From contig CASHSZ010000134.1 of assembly GCA_949358305.1 (NCBI GenBank), positions 1 through 55,015 of the forward strand: DNA of 55,015 nt, read 5' to 3'. The stretch is from Strigamia acuminata. Taxonomy: Eukaryota > Arthropoda > Chilopoda > Geophilomorpha > Linotaeniidae. The notes below the pieces were generated by a model that did not search any database, was not told the origin of the DNA, and saw nothing but the letters and a program-made list of their open reading frames with translations. How positions within the stretch are numbered: the stretch's first letter is position 1; each line of letters starts with the position of its first letter. Positions 1 to 13,814 of this stretch are shown piece by piece. Position numbers and translations under genes: made by a program.

Positions 1-3000
1 TGGGTTTTTTACAAGTGTGTTTTTGTAGTTTTTATGGTTTCAAACATTGTCAATTCTTTATACAAGTGTAACTTTGCATTTCTCTGTATTTTGAGAACTT
101 TGCATTGCAGCAAAGGTTCATTTCTTGCCCCTTAATTATTGTGTAATTGTTGGTTTTCAAGCCCGTTTTTTAACAATAACTTTATTTGAAGTGCCTATTG
201 TTTTCAGGCACGTGCCTTTTATTGTTGAGCAATTCTTGGGCAGTTGCCGCTCCTGTTGCTAGCATTGCCGCGCGTTCTCCGCGCGCGTACTCGCGTTTCG
301 CATCACACACATTCGGATTCGATGGCATATCGCGGCGGCACATTGTGTGGCATAGCGCTGCACGTTGCAATTGCTAATGCTACGGTCGACTGCGATTCGC
401 ATGCGCTATCCGCTGCATCAAACCCCAAATACCGATAAAAAATCGCAGAAAACACTAATCCCGACCCAAAAACCCGCCAAAATTACCCTCAACACACGCC
501 AACAACCTTCCACCACTTAAATTACACCGGAAAAAAACAATTTCAAACCGAAAAATCAACAAAAAAGGCCAAAAAAATATTGCAAACAAAGAGAAAAGAT
601 CAATTATCGAGGCAAATCCCACACACAAAACAACGCATCGCCGGTATACACTTAAGCGTACAGTGCACAACACTACTGTTTATTTTCAATGATCAATAAA
701 TAAAATTTGAAACAAAGTTGAGTGGAATTGTACGTTTCTTGTATATTAAAGTTTTTATTTTGTTTGTTTACACTTAATTTTTTTTTTCCATCATAGAATG
801 GCGACTCGATACTTTTGTAGCTCGAATTCACTTCGTAAACGTGGTCGGTGTTCATCACGCGTCAATGCGCTCGTGCAATAGTATAGGCGCGCATACGATT
901 TGATGCGCGCAAAACTTGCAAAACTTGCACGGAAATTTGGGCAATTTTTGACAAATTTCAGCAGATTTTTGCCCTGTATTTGACAAATTTCAGAAGATTT
1001 TTGCCTATATTTGACAAATTTCAGAAGATTTCCTCAATCCTCAAACATTTGCTGAAATTTCTCATAAAATTTCAAAAATTAATTGAAATTTGTCTGAAAT
1101 TTGTCTGGAATTTGTCAAATATTGTCAAAAAATCCGTGGAATTTGTCAAATACTGGCAAAAATCCATGTAAATTTGTCAAAAATTGCCATATTGCGTGCA
1201 AATTGTGTTAGATATTGGAAAAATTTATTTTAACGCTTCCAACGCGCCAGTAAATCGCGCGTGCACACGCATGGATTTTTCGTCATAGTTGGAATGCGCG
1301 CAAACCTCACGTAACTTGCGCCAAAATTTGCAATTTTTGACAAATTTCAGCAGATTTTTGCCAGTATTTGACAAATTTCCACTGATTTTTGACAATATTT
1401 GACCCCAACAACTGCGCCACGTTCCAGGCGCCGGTTTAGGCATTTTTAGACCCGTTTTTAGACCGTTTTAGATGGCGAAAACGTTCTCTCCATCATTTTC
1501 TACCCCTGGGTGAGGTTTTCAGCGTTCATGATTGATGAAAAAGCTGTTTTCTAACTAGCTGTCCCATTGCTAGTTTTGGCGTCAGGTTTTAGCAACCTTC
1601 CGATCCGACTCTGTCGTCTGCACGACCTCCAAGACCGTTTTAGGGTTAATTTGAGTCAAATAATTCATTCTGGGGGTTGTTTTGGGTTTTTTACAAGTGT
1701 GTTTTTGTAGTTTTTATTGGTTTCAAACATTGTCAATTCTTTATACAAGTGTAACTTTCATTTCTCTGTATTTTGAGAACTTTGCATTGCAGCAAAGTTC
1801 ATTTCTTGCCCCTTAATTATTGTGTAATTGTTGGTTTTCAAGCCCGTTTTTTAACAATAACTTTATTTGAAGTGCCTATTGTTTCAGGCACGTGCCTTTT
1901 ATTGTTGAGCAATTTCTTGGGCAGTTGCGCTCCTGTTGCTAGCATTGCCGCGCGTTCTCCGCGCGCGTACTCGCGTTTCGCATCACACACATTCGGATTC
2001 GATGGCATATCGCGGCGGCACATTGTGTGGCATAGCGCGGCACGTTGCAATTGCTAATGCTACGGTCGACGGCGATTCGCATGCGCTATCCGCTGCATCA
2101 AACCCCAAATACCGATAAAAAATCGCAGAAAACACTAATCCCGACCCAAAAACCGCCAAAATTACCCTCAACACACGCCAACAACCTTCCACCACTTAAA
2201 TTACACCGGAAAAAAACAATTTCAAACCGAAAAATCAACAAAAAAGGCCAAAAAAATATTGCAAACAAAGAGAAAAGATCAATTATCGAGGCAAATCCCC
2301 ACCACAAAACAACGCATCGCCGGTATACACTTAAGCGTACAGTGCACAACACTACTGTTTATTTTCAATGATCCAATAAATAAAATTTGAAACAAAGTTG
2401 AGTGGAATTGTACGTTTCTTGTATATTAAAGTTTTTATTTTGTTTGTTTACACTTAATTTTTTTTTTCCATCATAGAATGGCGACTCGATACTTTTGTAG
2501 CTCGAATTCACTTCGTAAACGTGGTCGGTGTTCATCACGCGTCAATGCGCTCGTGCAATAGTATAGGCGCGCATACGATTTGATGCGCGCAAAACTTGCA
2601 AAACTTGCACGGAATTTGGGCAATTTTTGACAAATTTCAGCAGATTTTTGCCTGTATTTGACAAAGTTCAGAAGATTTTTGCCTATATTTGACAAATTTC
2701 AGAAGATTTCCTCAATCCTCAAACATTTGCTGAAATTTCTCATAAAATTTCAAAAATTAATTGAAATTTGTCTGAAATTTGTCTGGAATTTGTCAAATAT
2801 TGTCAAAAATCCGTGGAAATTTGTCAAATACTGGCAAAAATCCATGTAAATTTGTCAAAAATTGCCATAATTCGGTGCAAATTGTGTTAGATATTGGAAA
2901 AATTTATTTTAACGCTTCCAACGCGCCAGTAAATCGCGCGTGCACACGCATGGATTTTTCGTCATAGTTGGATGCGCGCAAACCTCACGTAACTTGTGCC

Positions 3001-3562
3001 AAAATTTGGCAATTTTTGACAAATTTCAGCAGATTTTTGCCAGTATTTGACAAATTTCCACTGATTTTTGACAATATTTGACCCAACAACTGCGCCACGT
3101 TCCAGGTGCCGGTTTAGGCATTTTAGACCCGTTTTAGACCGTTTTAGATGGCGAAAACGTTCTCTCCATCATTTTCTACCCCTGGGTGAGGTTTTCAGCG
3201 TTCATGATTGATGAAAAAGCTGTTTTCTAACTAGCTGTCCCATTGCTAGTTTTGGCGTCAGGTTTTAGCAACCTTCCGATCCGACTCTGTCGTCTGCACG
3301 ACCTCCAAGACCGTTTTAGGGTTAATTTGAGTCAAATAATTCATTCTGGGGGTTGTTTTGGGTTTTTTACAAGTGTGTTTTTGTAGTTTTTATTGGTTTC
3401 AAACATTGTCAATTCTTTATACAAGTGTAACTTTCATTTCTCTGTATTTTGAGAACTTTGCATTGCAGCAAAGTTCATTTCTTGCCCCTTAATTATTGTG
3501 TAATTGTTGGTTTTCAAGCCCGTTTTTTAACAATAACTTTATTTGAAGTGCCTATTGTTTCA

Positions 3563-3582
3563 GGCACGTGCTTCCACGTGCC
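3563..3582. repeat. 10-bp indel that doubles a CACGTG palindrome
   Basis: In beta, gamma and terminal units, GGCACGTG, CTTC and CACGTGCC form a perfect 8-bp stem with a 4-nt loop. Alpha and delta units lack ten bases (3571-3580 here) and keep a single GGCACGTGCC. This explains the two unit lengths. CACGTG is the core of the E-box/G-box bound by bHLH and bZIP factors; nothing here shows that it is bound. Other insert-bearing copies are seen near 5250, 13640, 32285, 33970, 35660, 40695 and 47408 (+) and near 15798, 50430 and 52116 (-). Confidence 0.85.
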
Positions 3583-4290
3583 TTTTATTGTTGAGCAATT
3601 TCTTGGGCAGTTGCGCTCCTGTTGCTAGCATTGCCGCGCGTTCTCCGCGCGCGTACTCGCGTTTCGCATCACACACATTCGGATTCGATGGCATATCGCG
3701 GCGGCACATTGTGCGGCATAGCGCGGCACGTTGCAATTGCTAATGCTACGGTCGACGGCGATTCGCATGCGCTATCCGCTGCATCAAACCCCAAATACCG
3801 ATAAAAAATCGCAGAAAACACTAATCCCGACCCAAAAACCGCCAAAATTACCCTCAACACACGCCAACAACCTTCCACCACTTAAATTACACCGGAAAAA
3901 AACAATTTCAAACCGAAAAATCAACAAAAAAGGCCAAAAAAATATTGCAAACAAAGAGAAAAGATCAATTATCGAGGCAAATCCCCACCACAAAACAACG
4001 CATCGCCGGTATACACTTAAGCGTACAGTGCACAACACTACTGTTTATTTTCAATGATCCAATAAATAAAATTTGAAACAAAGTTGAGTGGAATTGTACG
4101 TTTCTTGTATATTAAAGTTTTTATTTTGTTTGTTTACACTTAATTTTTTTTTTCCATCATAGAATGGCGACTCGATACTTTTGTAGCTCGAATTCACTTC
4201 GTAAACGTGGTCGGTGTTCATCACGCGTCAATGCGCTCGTGCAATAGTATAGGCGCGCATACGATTTGATGCGCGCAAAACTTGCAAAAC

Positions 4291-4566
4291 TTGCACGGAA
4301 TTTGGGCAATTTTTGACAAATTTCAGCAGATTTTTGCCTGTATTTGACAAATTTCAGAAGATTTTTGCCTATATTTGACAAATTTCAGAAGATTTCCTCA
4401 ATCCTCAAACATTTGCTGAAATTTCTCATAAAATTTCAAAAATTAATTGAAATTTGTCTGAAATTTGTCTGGAATTTGTCAAATATTGTCAAAAATCCGT
4501 GGAAATTTGTCAAATACTGGCAAAAATCCATGTAAATTTGTCAAAAATTGCCATAATTCGGTGCAA
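4291..4566. repeat. 276-bp inverted-repeat (MITE-like) module inside each satellite unit
   Basis: Shown in the unit starting at 3737; every full unit has it. The left end reads TTGCACGGAATTTGGGCAAT, and the right end is its imperfect complement, finishing in CGGTGCAA. The arms are about 100 bp each. The left arm has three copies of a 31-bp repeat with core TATTTGACAAATTTCAG (starts 4310, 4341, 4372); the right arm carries related copies in inverse orientation (GTCAAATACTGGCAAAAATC). The pattern resembles an old foldback or MITE captured in the unit before amplification. I see no clear target-site duplication, so transposition is inferred. Confidence 0.7.
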
Positions 4567-4692
4567 ATTGTGTTAGATATTGGAAAAATTTATTTTAACG
4601 CTTCCAACGCGCCAGTAAATCGCGCGTGCACACGCATGGATTTTTCGTCATAGTTGGATGCGCGCAAACCTCACGTAACTTGCGCCAAAATT

Positions 4693-4770
4693 TGGCAATT
4701 TTTGACAAATTTCAGCAGATTTTTGCCAGTATTTGACAAATTTCCACTGATTTTTGACAATATTTGACCC
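4693..4770 (+). repeat. Second cluster of 31-bp TTTGACAAATTTC repeats in the unit
   Basis: About 2.5 direct copies of the 31-bp repeat lie 125 bp after the inverted-repeat module and match its left-arm orientation. It recurs in each unit (for example 3009-3085 and 6378-6455). Confidence 0.75.
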
Positions 4771-7700
4771 AACAACTGCGCCACGTTCCAGGTGCCGGTT
4801 TAGGCATTTTAGACCCGTTTTAGACCGTTTTAGATGGCGAAAACGTTCTCTCCATCATTTTCTACCCCTGGGTGAGGTTTTCAGCGTTCATGATTGATGA
4901 AAAAGCTGTTTTCTAACTAGCTGTCCCATTGCTAGTTTTGGCGTCAGGCTTTAGCAACCTTCCGATCCGACTCTGTCGTCTGCACGACCTCCAAGACCGT
5001 TTTAGGGTTAATTTGAGTCAAATAATTCATTCTGGGGGTTGTTTTGGGTTTTTTACAAGTGTGTTTTTGTAGTTTTTATTGGTTTCAAACATTGTCAATT
5101 CTTTATACAAGTGTAACTTTCATTTCTCTGTATTTTGAGAACTTTGCATTGCAGCAAAGTTCATTTCTTGCCCCTTAATTATTGTGTAATTGTTGGTTTT
5201 CAAGCCCGTTTTTTAACAATAACTTTATTTGAAGTGCCTATTGTTTCAGGCACGTGCTTCCACGTGCCTTTTATTGTTGAGCAATTTCTTGGGCAGTTGC
5301 GCTCCTGTTGCTAGCATTGCCGCGCGTTCTCCGCGCGCGTACTCGCGTTTCGCATCACACACATTCGGATTCGATGGCATATCGCGGCGGCACATTGTGT
5401 GGCATAGCGCGGCACGTTGCAATTGCTAATGCTACGGTCGACGGCGATTCGCATGCGCTATCCGCTGCATCAAACCCCAAATACCGATAAAAAATCGCAG
5501 AAAACACTAATCCCGACCCAAAAACCGCCAAAATTACCCTCAACACACGCCAACAACCTTCCACCACTTAAATTACACCGGAAAAAAACAATTTCAAACC
5601 GAAAAATCAACAAAAAAGGCCAAAAAAATATTGCAAACAAAGAGAAAAGATCAATTATCGAGGCAAATCCCCACCACAAAACAACGCATCGCCGGTATAC
5701 ACTTAAGCGTACAGTGCACAACACTACTGTTTATTTTCAATGATCCAATAAATAAAATTTGAAACAAAGTTGAGTGGAATTGTACGTTTCTTGTATATTA
5801 AAGTTTTTATTTTGTTTGTTTACACTTAATTTTTTTTTTCCATCATAGAATGGCGACTCGATACTTTTGTAGCTCGAATTCACTTCGTAAACGTGGTCGG
5901 TGTTCATCACGCGTCAATGCGCTCGTGCAATAGTATAGGCGCGCATACGATTTGATGCGCGCAAAACTTGCAAAACTTGCACGGAATTTGGGCAATTTTT
6001 GACAAATTTCAGCAGATTTTTGCCTGTATTTGACAAATTTCAGAAGATTTTTGCCTATATTTGACAAATTTCAGAAGATTTCCTCAATCCTCAAACATTT
6101 GCTGAAATTTCTCATAAAATTTCAAAAATTAATTGAAATTTGTCTGAAATTTGTCTGGAATTTGTCAAATATTGTCAAAAATCCGTGGAAATTTGTCAAA
6201 TACTGGCAAAAATCCATGTAAATTTGTCAAAAATTGCCATAATTCGGTGCAAATTGTGTTAGATATTGGAAAAATTTATTTTAACGCTTCCAACGCGCCA
6301 GTAAATCGCGCGTGCACACGCATGGATTTTTCGTCATAGTTGGATGCGCGCAAACCTCACGTAACTTGCGCCAAAATTTGGCAATTTTTGACAAATTTCA
6401 GCAGATTTTTGCCAGTATTTGACAAATTTCCACTGATTTTTGACAATATTTGACCCAACAACTGCGCCACGTTCCAGGCGCCGGTTTAGGCATTTTAGAC
6501 CCGTTTTAGACCGTTTTAGATGGCGAAAACGTTCTCTCCATCATTTTCTACCCCTGGGTGAGGTTTTCAGCGTTCATGATTGATGAAAAAGCTGTTTTCT
6601 AACTAGCTGTCCCATTGCTAGTTTTGGCGTCAGGTTTTAGCAACCTTCCGATCCGACTCTGTCGTCTGCACGACCTCCAAGACCGTTTTAGGGTTAATTT
6701 GAGTCAAATAATTCATTCTGGGGGTTGTTTTGGGTTTTTTACAAGTGTGTTTTTGTAGTTTTTATTGGTTTCAAACATTGTCAATTCTTTATACAAGTGT
6801 AACTTTCATTTCTCTGTATTTTGAGAACTTTGCATTGCAGCAAAGTTCATTTCTTGCCCCTTAATTATTGTGTAATTGTTGGTTTTCAAGCCCGTTTTTT
6901 AACAATAACTTTATTTGAAGTGCCTATTGTTTCAGGCACGTGCCTTTTATTGTTGAGCAATTTCTTGGGCAGTTGCGCTCCTGTTGCTAGCATTGCCGCG
7001 CGTTCTCCGCGCGCGTACTCGCGTTTCGCATCACACACATTCGGATTCGATGGCATATCGCGGCGGCACATTGTGTGGCATAGCGCGGCACGTTGCAATT
7101 GCTAATGCTACGGTCGACGGCGATTCGCATGCGCTATCCGCTGCATCAAACCCCAAATACCGATAAAAAATCGCAGAAAACACTAATCCCGACCCAAAAA
7201 CCGCCAAAATTACCCTCAACACACGCCAACAACCTTCCACCACTTAAATTACACCGGAAAAAAACAATTTCAAACCGAAAAATCAACAAAAAAGGCCAAA
7301 AAAATATTGCAAACAAAGAGAAAAGATCAATTATCGAGGCAAATCCCCACCACAAAACAACGCATCGCCGGTATACACTTAAGCGTACAGTGCACAACAC
7401 TACTGTTTATTTTCAATGATCCAATAAATAAAATTTGAAACAAAGTTGAGTGGAATTGTACGTTTCTTGTATATTAAAGTTTTTATTTTGTTTGTTTACA
7501 CTTAATTTTTTTTTTCCATCATAGAATGGCGACTCGATACTTTTGTAGCTCGAATTCACTTCGTAAACGTGGTCGGTGTTCATCACGCGTCAATGCGCTC
7601 GTGCAATAGTATAGGCGCGCATACGATTTGATGCGCGCAAAACTTGCAAAACTTGCACGGAATTTGGGCAATTTTTGACAAATTTCAGCAGATTTTTGCC

Positions 7701-10700
7701 TGTATTTGACAAATTTCAGAAGATTTTTGCCTATATTTGACAAATTTCAGAAGATTTCCTCAATCCTCAAACATTTGCTGAAATTTCTCATAAAATTTCA
7801 AAAATTAATTGAAATTTGTCTGAAATTTGTCTGGAATTTGTCAAATATTGTCAAAAATCCGTGGAAATTTGTCAAATACTGGCAAAAATCCATGTAAATT
7901 TGTCAAAAATTGCCATAATTCGGTGCAAATTGTGTTAGATATTGGAAAAATTTATTTTAACGCTTCCAACGCGCCAGTAAATCGCGCGTGCACACGCATG
8001 GATTTTTCGTCATAGTTGGATGCGCGCAAACCTCACGTAACTTGCGCCAAAATTTGGCAATTTTTGACAAATTTCAGCAGATTTTTGCCAGTATTTGACA
8101 AATTTCCACTGATTTTTGACAATATTTGACCCAACAACTGCGCCACGTTCCAGGCGCCGGTTTAGGCATTTTAGACCCGTTTTAGACCGTTTTAGATGGC
8201 GAAAACGTTCTCTCCATCATTTTCTACCCCTGGGTGAGGTTTTCAGCGTTCATGATTGATGAAAAAGCTGTTTTCTAACTAGCTGTCCCATTGCTAGTTT
8301 TGGCGTCAGGTTTTAGCAACCTTCCGATCCGACTCTGTCGTCTGCACGACCTCCAAGACCGTTTTAGGGTTAATTTGAGTCAAATAATTCATTCTGGGGG
8401 TTGTTTTGGGTTTTTTACAAGTGTGTTTTTGTAGTTTTTATTGGTTTCAAACATTGTCAATTCTTTATACAAGTGTAACTTTCATTTCTCTGTATTTTGA
8501 GAACTTTGCATTGCAGCAAAGTTCATTTCTTGCCCCTTAATTATTGTGTAATTGTTGGTTTTCAAGCCCGTTTTTTAACAATAACTTTATTTGAAGTGCC
8601 TATTGTTTCAGGCACGTGCCTTTTATTGTTGAGCAATTTCTTGGGCAGTTGCGCTCCTGTTGCTAGCATTGCCGCGCGTTCTCCGCGCGCGTACTCGCGT
8701 TTCGCATCACACACATTCGGATTCGATGGCATATCGCGGCGGCACATTGTGCGGCATAGCGCGGCACGTTGCAATTGCTAATGCTACGGTCGACGGCGAT
8801 TCGCATGCGCTATCCGCTGCATCAAACCCCAAATACCGATAAAAAATCGCAGAAAACACTAATCCCGACCCAAAAACCGCCAAAATTACCCTCAACACAC
8901 GCCAACAACCTTCCACCACTTAAATTACACCGGAAAAAAACAATTTCAAACCGAAAAATCAACAAAAAAGGCCAAAAAAATATTGCAAACAAAGAGAAAA
9001 GATCAATTATCGAGGCAAATCCCCACCACAAAACAACGCATCGCCGGTATACACTTAAGCGTACAGTGCACAACACTACTGTTTATTTTCAATGATCCAA
9101 TAAATAAAATTTGAAACAAAGTTGAGTGGAATTGTACGTTTCTTGTATATTAAAGTTTTTATTTTGTTTGTTTACACTTAATTTTTTTTTTCCATCATAG
9201 AATGGCGACTCGATACTTTTGTAGCTCGAATTCACTTCGTAAACGTGGTCGGTGTTCATCACGCGTCAATGCGCTCGTGCAATAGTATAGGCGCGCATAC
9301 GATTTGATGCGCGCAAAACTTGCAAAACTTGCACGGAATTTGGGCAATTTTTGACAAATTTCAGCAGATTTTTGCCTGTATTTGACAAATTTCAGAAGAT
9401 TTTTGCCTATATTTGACAAATTTCAGAAGATTTCCTCAATCCTCAAACATTTGCTGAAATTTCTCATAAAATTTCAAAAATTAATTGAAATTTGTCTGAA
9501 ATTTGTCTGGAATTTGTCAAATATTGTCAAAAATCCGTGGAAATTTGTCAAATACTGGCAAAAATCCATGTAAATTTGTCAAAAATTGCCATAATTCGGT
9601 GCAAATTGTGTTAGATATTGGAAAAATTTATTTTAACGCTTCCAACGCGCCAGTAAATCGCGCGTGCACACGCATGGATTTTTCGTCATAGTTGGATGCG
9701 CGCAAACCTCACGTAACTTGCGCCAAAATTTGGCAATTTTTGACAAATTTCAGCAGATTTTTGCCAGTATTTGACAAATTTCCACTGATTTTTGACAATA
9801 TTTGACCCAACAACTGCGCCACGTTCCAGGCGCCGGTTTAGGCATTTTAGACCCGTTTTAGACCGTTTTAGATGGCGAAAACGTTCTCTCCATCATTTTC
9901 TACCCCTGGGTGAGGTTTTCAGCGTTCATGATTGATGAAAAAGCTGTTTTCTAACTAGCTGTCCCATTGCTAGTTTTGGCGTCAGGTTTTAGCAACCTTC
10001 CGATCCGACTCTGTCGTCTGCACGACCTCCAAGACCGTTTTAGGGTTAATTTGAGTCAAATAATTCATTCTGGGGGTTGTTTTGGGTTTTTTACAAGTGT
10101 GTTTTTGTAGTTTTTATTGGTTTCAAACATTGTCAATTCTTTATACAAGTGTAACTTTCATTTCTCTGTATTTTGAGAACTTTGCATTGCAGCAAAGTTC
10201 ATTTCTTGCCCCTTAATTATTGTGTAATTGTTGGTTTTCAAGCCCGTTTTTTAACAATAACTTTATTTGAAGTGCCTATTGTTTCAGGCACGTGCCTTTT
10301 ATTGTTGAGCAATTTCTTGGGCAGTTGCGCTCCTGTTGCTAGCATTGCCGCGCGTTCTCCGCGCGCGTACTCGCGTTTCGCATCACACACATTCGGATTC
10401 GATGGCATATCGCGGCGGCACATTGTGTGGCATAGCGCGGCACGTTGCAATTGCTAATGCTACGGTCGACGGCGATTCGCATGCGCTATCCGCTGCATCA
10501 AACCCCAAATACCGATAAAAAATCGCAGAAAACACTAATCCCGACCCAAAAACCGCCAAAATTACCCTCAACACACGCCAACAACCTTCCACCACTTAAA
10601 TTACACCGGAAAAAAACAATTTCAAACCGAAAAATCAACAAAAAAGGCCAAAAAAATATTGCAAACAAAGAGAAAAGATCAATTATCGAGGCAAATCCCC

Positions 10701-12126
10701 ACCACAAAACAACGCATCGCCGGTATACACTTAAGCGTACAGTGCACAACACTACTGTTTATTTTCAATGATCCAATAAATAAAATTTGAAACAAAGTTG
10801 AGTGGAATTGTACGTTTCTTGTATATTAAAGTTTTTATTTTGTTTGTTTACACTTAATTTTTTTTTTCCATCATAGAATGGCGACTCGATACTTTTGTAG
10901 CTCGAATTCACTTCGTAAACGTGGTCGGTGTTCATCACGCGTCAATGCGCTCGTGCAATAGTATAGGCGCGCATACGATTTGATGCGCGCAAAACTTGCA
11001 AAACTTGCACGGAATTTGGGCAATTTTTGACAAATTTCAGCAGATTTTTGCCTGTATTTGACAAATTTCAGAAGATTTTTGCCTATATTTGACAAATTTC
11101 AGAAGATTTCCTCAATCCTCAAACATTTGCTGAAATTTCTCATAAAATTTCAAAAATTAATTGAAATTTGTCTGAAATTTGTCTGGAATTTGTCAAATAT
11201 TGTCAAAAATCCGTGGAAATTTGTCAAATACTGGCAAAAATCCATGTAAATTTGTCAAAAATTGCCATAATTCGGTGCAAATTGTGTTAGATATTGGAAA
11301 AATTTATTTTAACGCTTCCAACGCGCCAGTAAATCGCGCGTGCACACGCATGGATTTTTCGTCATAGTTGGATGCGCGCAAACCTCACGTAACTTGCGCC
11401 AAAATTTGGCAATTTTTGACAAATTTCAGCAGATTTTTGCCAGTATTTGACAAATTTCCACTGATTTTTGACAATATTTGACCCAACAACTGCGCCACGT
11501 TCCAGGCGCCGGTTTAGGCATTTTAGACCCGTTTTAGACCGTTTTAGATGGCGAAAACGTTCTCTCCATCATTTTCTACCCCTGGGTGAGGTTTTCAGCG
11601 TTCATGATTGATGAAAAAGCTGTTTTCTAACTAGCTGTCCCATTGCTAGTTTTGGCGTCAGGTTTTAGCAACCTTCCGATCCGACTCTGTCGTCTGCACG
11701 ACCTCCAAGACCGTTTTAGGGTTAATTTGAGTCAAATAATTCATTCTGGGGGTTGTTTTGGGTTTTTTACAAGTGTGTTTTTGTAGTTTTTATTGGTTTC
11801 AAACATTGTCAATTCTTTATACAAGTGTAACTTTCATTTCTCTGTATTTTGAGAACTTTGCATTGCAGCAAAGTTCATTTCTTGCCCCTTAATTATTGTG
11901 TAATTGTTGGTTTTCAAGCCCGTTTTTTAACAATAACTTTATTTGAAGTGCCTATTGTTTCAGGCACGTGCCTTTTATTGTTGAGCAATTTCTTGGGCAG
12001 TTGCGCTCCTGTTGCTAGCATTGCCGCGCGTTCTCCGCGCGCGTACTCGCGTTTCGCATCACACACATTCGGATTCGATGGCATATCGCGGCGGCACATT
12101 GTGTGGCATAGCGCGGCACGTTGCAA

Positions 12127-13814
12127 TTGCTAATGCTACGGTCGACGGCGATTCGCATGCGCTATCCGCTGCATCAAACCCCAAATACCGATAAAAAATC
12201 GCAGAAAACACTAATCCCGACCCAAAAACCGCCAAAATTACCCTCAACACACGCCAACAACCTTCCACCACTTAAATTACACCGGAAAAAAACAATTTCA
12301 AACCGAAAAATCAACAAAAAAGGCCAAAAAAATATTGCAAACAAAGAGAAAAGATCAATTATCGAGGCAAATCCCCACCACAAAACAACGCATCGCCGGT
12401 ATACACTTAAGCGTACAGTGCACAACACTACTGTTTATTTTCAATGATCCAATAAATAAAATTTGAAACAAAGTTGAGTGGAATTGTACGTTTCTTGTAT
12501 ATTAAAGTTTTTATTTTGTTTGTTTACACTTAATTTTTTTTTTCCATCATAGAATGGCGACTCGATACTTTTGTAGCTCGAATTCACTTCGTAAACGTGG
12601 TCGGTGTTCATCACGCGTCAATGCGCTCGTGCAATAGTATAGGCGCGCATACGATTTGATGCGCGCAAAACTTGCAAAACTTGCACGGAATTTGGGCAAT
12701 TTTTGACAAATTTCAGCAGATTTTTGCCTGTATTTGACAAATTTCAGAAGATTTTTGCCTATATTTGACAAATTTCAGAAGATTTCCTCAATCCTCAAAC
12801 ATTTGCTGAAATTTCTCATAAAATTTCTAAAATTAATTGAAATTTGTCTGAAATTTGTCTGGAATTTGTCAAATATTGTCAAAAATCCGTGGAAATTTGT
12901 CAAATACTGGCAAAAATCCATGTAAATTTGTCAAAAATTGCCATAATTCGGTGCAAATTGTGTTAGATATTGGAAAAATTTATTTTAACGCTTCCAACGC
13001 GCCAGTAAATCGCGCGTGCACACGCATGGATTTTTTGTCATAGTTGGATGCGCGCAAACCTCACGTAACTTGCGCCAAAATTTGGCAATTTTTGACAAAT
13101 TTCAGCAGATTTTTGCCAGTATTTGACAAATTTCCACTGATTTTTGACAATATTTGACCCAACAACTGCGCCACGTTCCAGGCGCCGGTTTAGGCATTTT
13201 AGACCCGTTTTAGACCGTTTTAGATGGCGAAAACGTTCTCTCCATCATTTTCTACCCCTGGGTGAGGTTTTCAGCGTTCATAATTGATGAAAAAGCTGTT
13301 TTCTAACTAGCTGTCCCATTGCTAGTTTTGGCGTCAGGTTTTAGCAACCTTCCGATCCGACTCTGTCGTCTGCACGACCTCCAAGACTGTTTTAGGGTTA
13401 ATTTGAGTCAAATAATTCATTCTGGGTGTTGTTTTGGGTTTTTTACAAGTGTGTTTTTGTAGTTTTTATTGGTTTCAAACATTGTCAATTCTTTATACAA
13501 GTGTAACTTTCATTTCTCTGTATTTTGAGAACTTTGCATTGCAGCAAAGTTCATTTCTTGCCCCTTAATTATTGTGTAATTGTTGGTTTTCAAGCCCGTT
13601 TTTTAACAATAACTTTATTTGAAGTGCCTATTGTTTCAGGCACGTGCTTCCACGTGCCTTTTATTGTTGAGCAATTTCTTGGGCAGTTGCGCTCCTGTTG
13701 CTAGCATTGCCGCGCGTTCTCCGCGCGCGTACTCGCGCGTTTCGCATCACACACATTCGGGTTCAATGGCCTATCGCGGCGGCACATTGTGTGGCATAGC
13801 GCGGCACGTTGCAA
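12127..13814 (+). repeat. Terminal unit of array A, next to FB1
   Basis: This unit differs from interior units at several sites: T at 12828 (interior A), T at 13036 (interior C), A at 13282 (interior G), T at 13388 (interior C), T at 13427 (interior G), the 10-bp CACGTG insert, two extra bases in ACTCGCGCGTTTCGC, and GGGTTCAATGGCC for the usual GGATTCGATGGCA. It leaves the satellite consensus after GCACGTTGCAATT, where FB1 begins. Confidence 0.9.

Larger units (their letters stand above)
1..13814 (+). repeat. Satellite array A, ~1.68-kb units head to tail
   Basis: A partial unit (1-370) is followed by units starting at 371, 2051, 3737, 5423, 7099, 8775, 10451 and 12127. The start is placed at TTGCTAATGCTACGG, where array B begins. 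Lengths are 1680, 1686, 1686, 1676, 1676, 1676, 1676 and 1688 bp. The 1676/1686 difference is one 10-bp indel. Units are nearly identical apart from a few diagnostic sites. Using these I call the classes alpha (no 10-bp insert), beta (insert; G at the site equivalent to 2666; CAGGTGCC), gamma (insert; CAGGTGCC and CAGGCTTT) and delta (no insert; TTGTGCGGC instead of TTGTGTGGC). Array A reads alpha-beta-gamma-alpha-delta-alpha-alpha-terminal. No frame gives a recognisable protein; short open frames recur only because the DNA recurs. Each unit combines an AT-rich part with 31-bp subrepeats and a CpG-rich part (around 7000-7130 in one copy). Confidence 0.97.

Noticed and set aside
2045-2371. Conserved 108-codon frame in every satellite unit as a gene
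   Set aside because: It starts with TTG, is rich in K/N/T from AT-rich DNA, has no recognisable domain, and its conservation is no higher than that of the surrounding noncoding unit.
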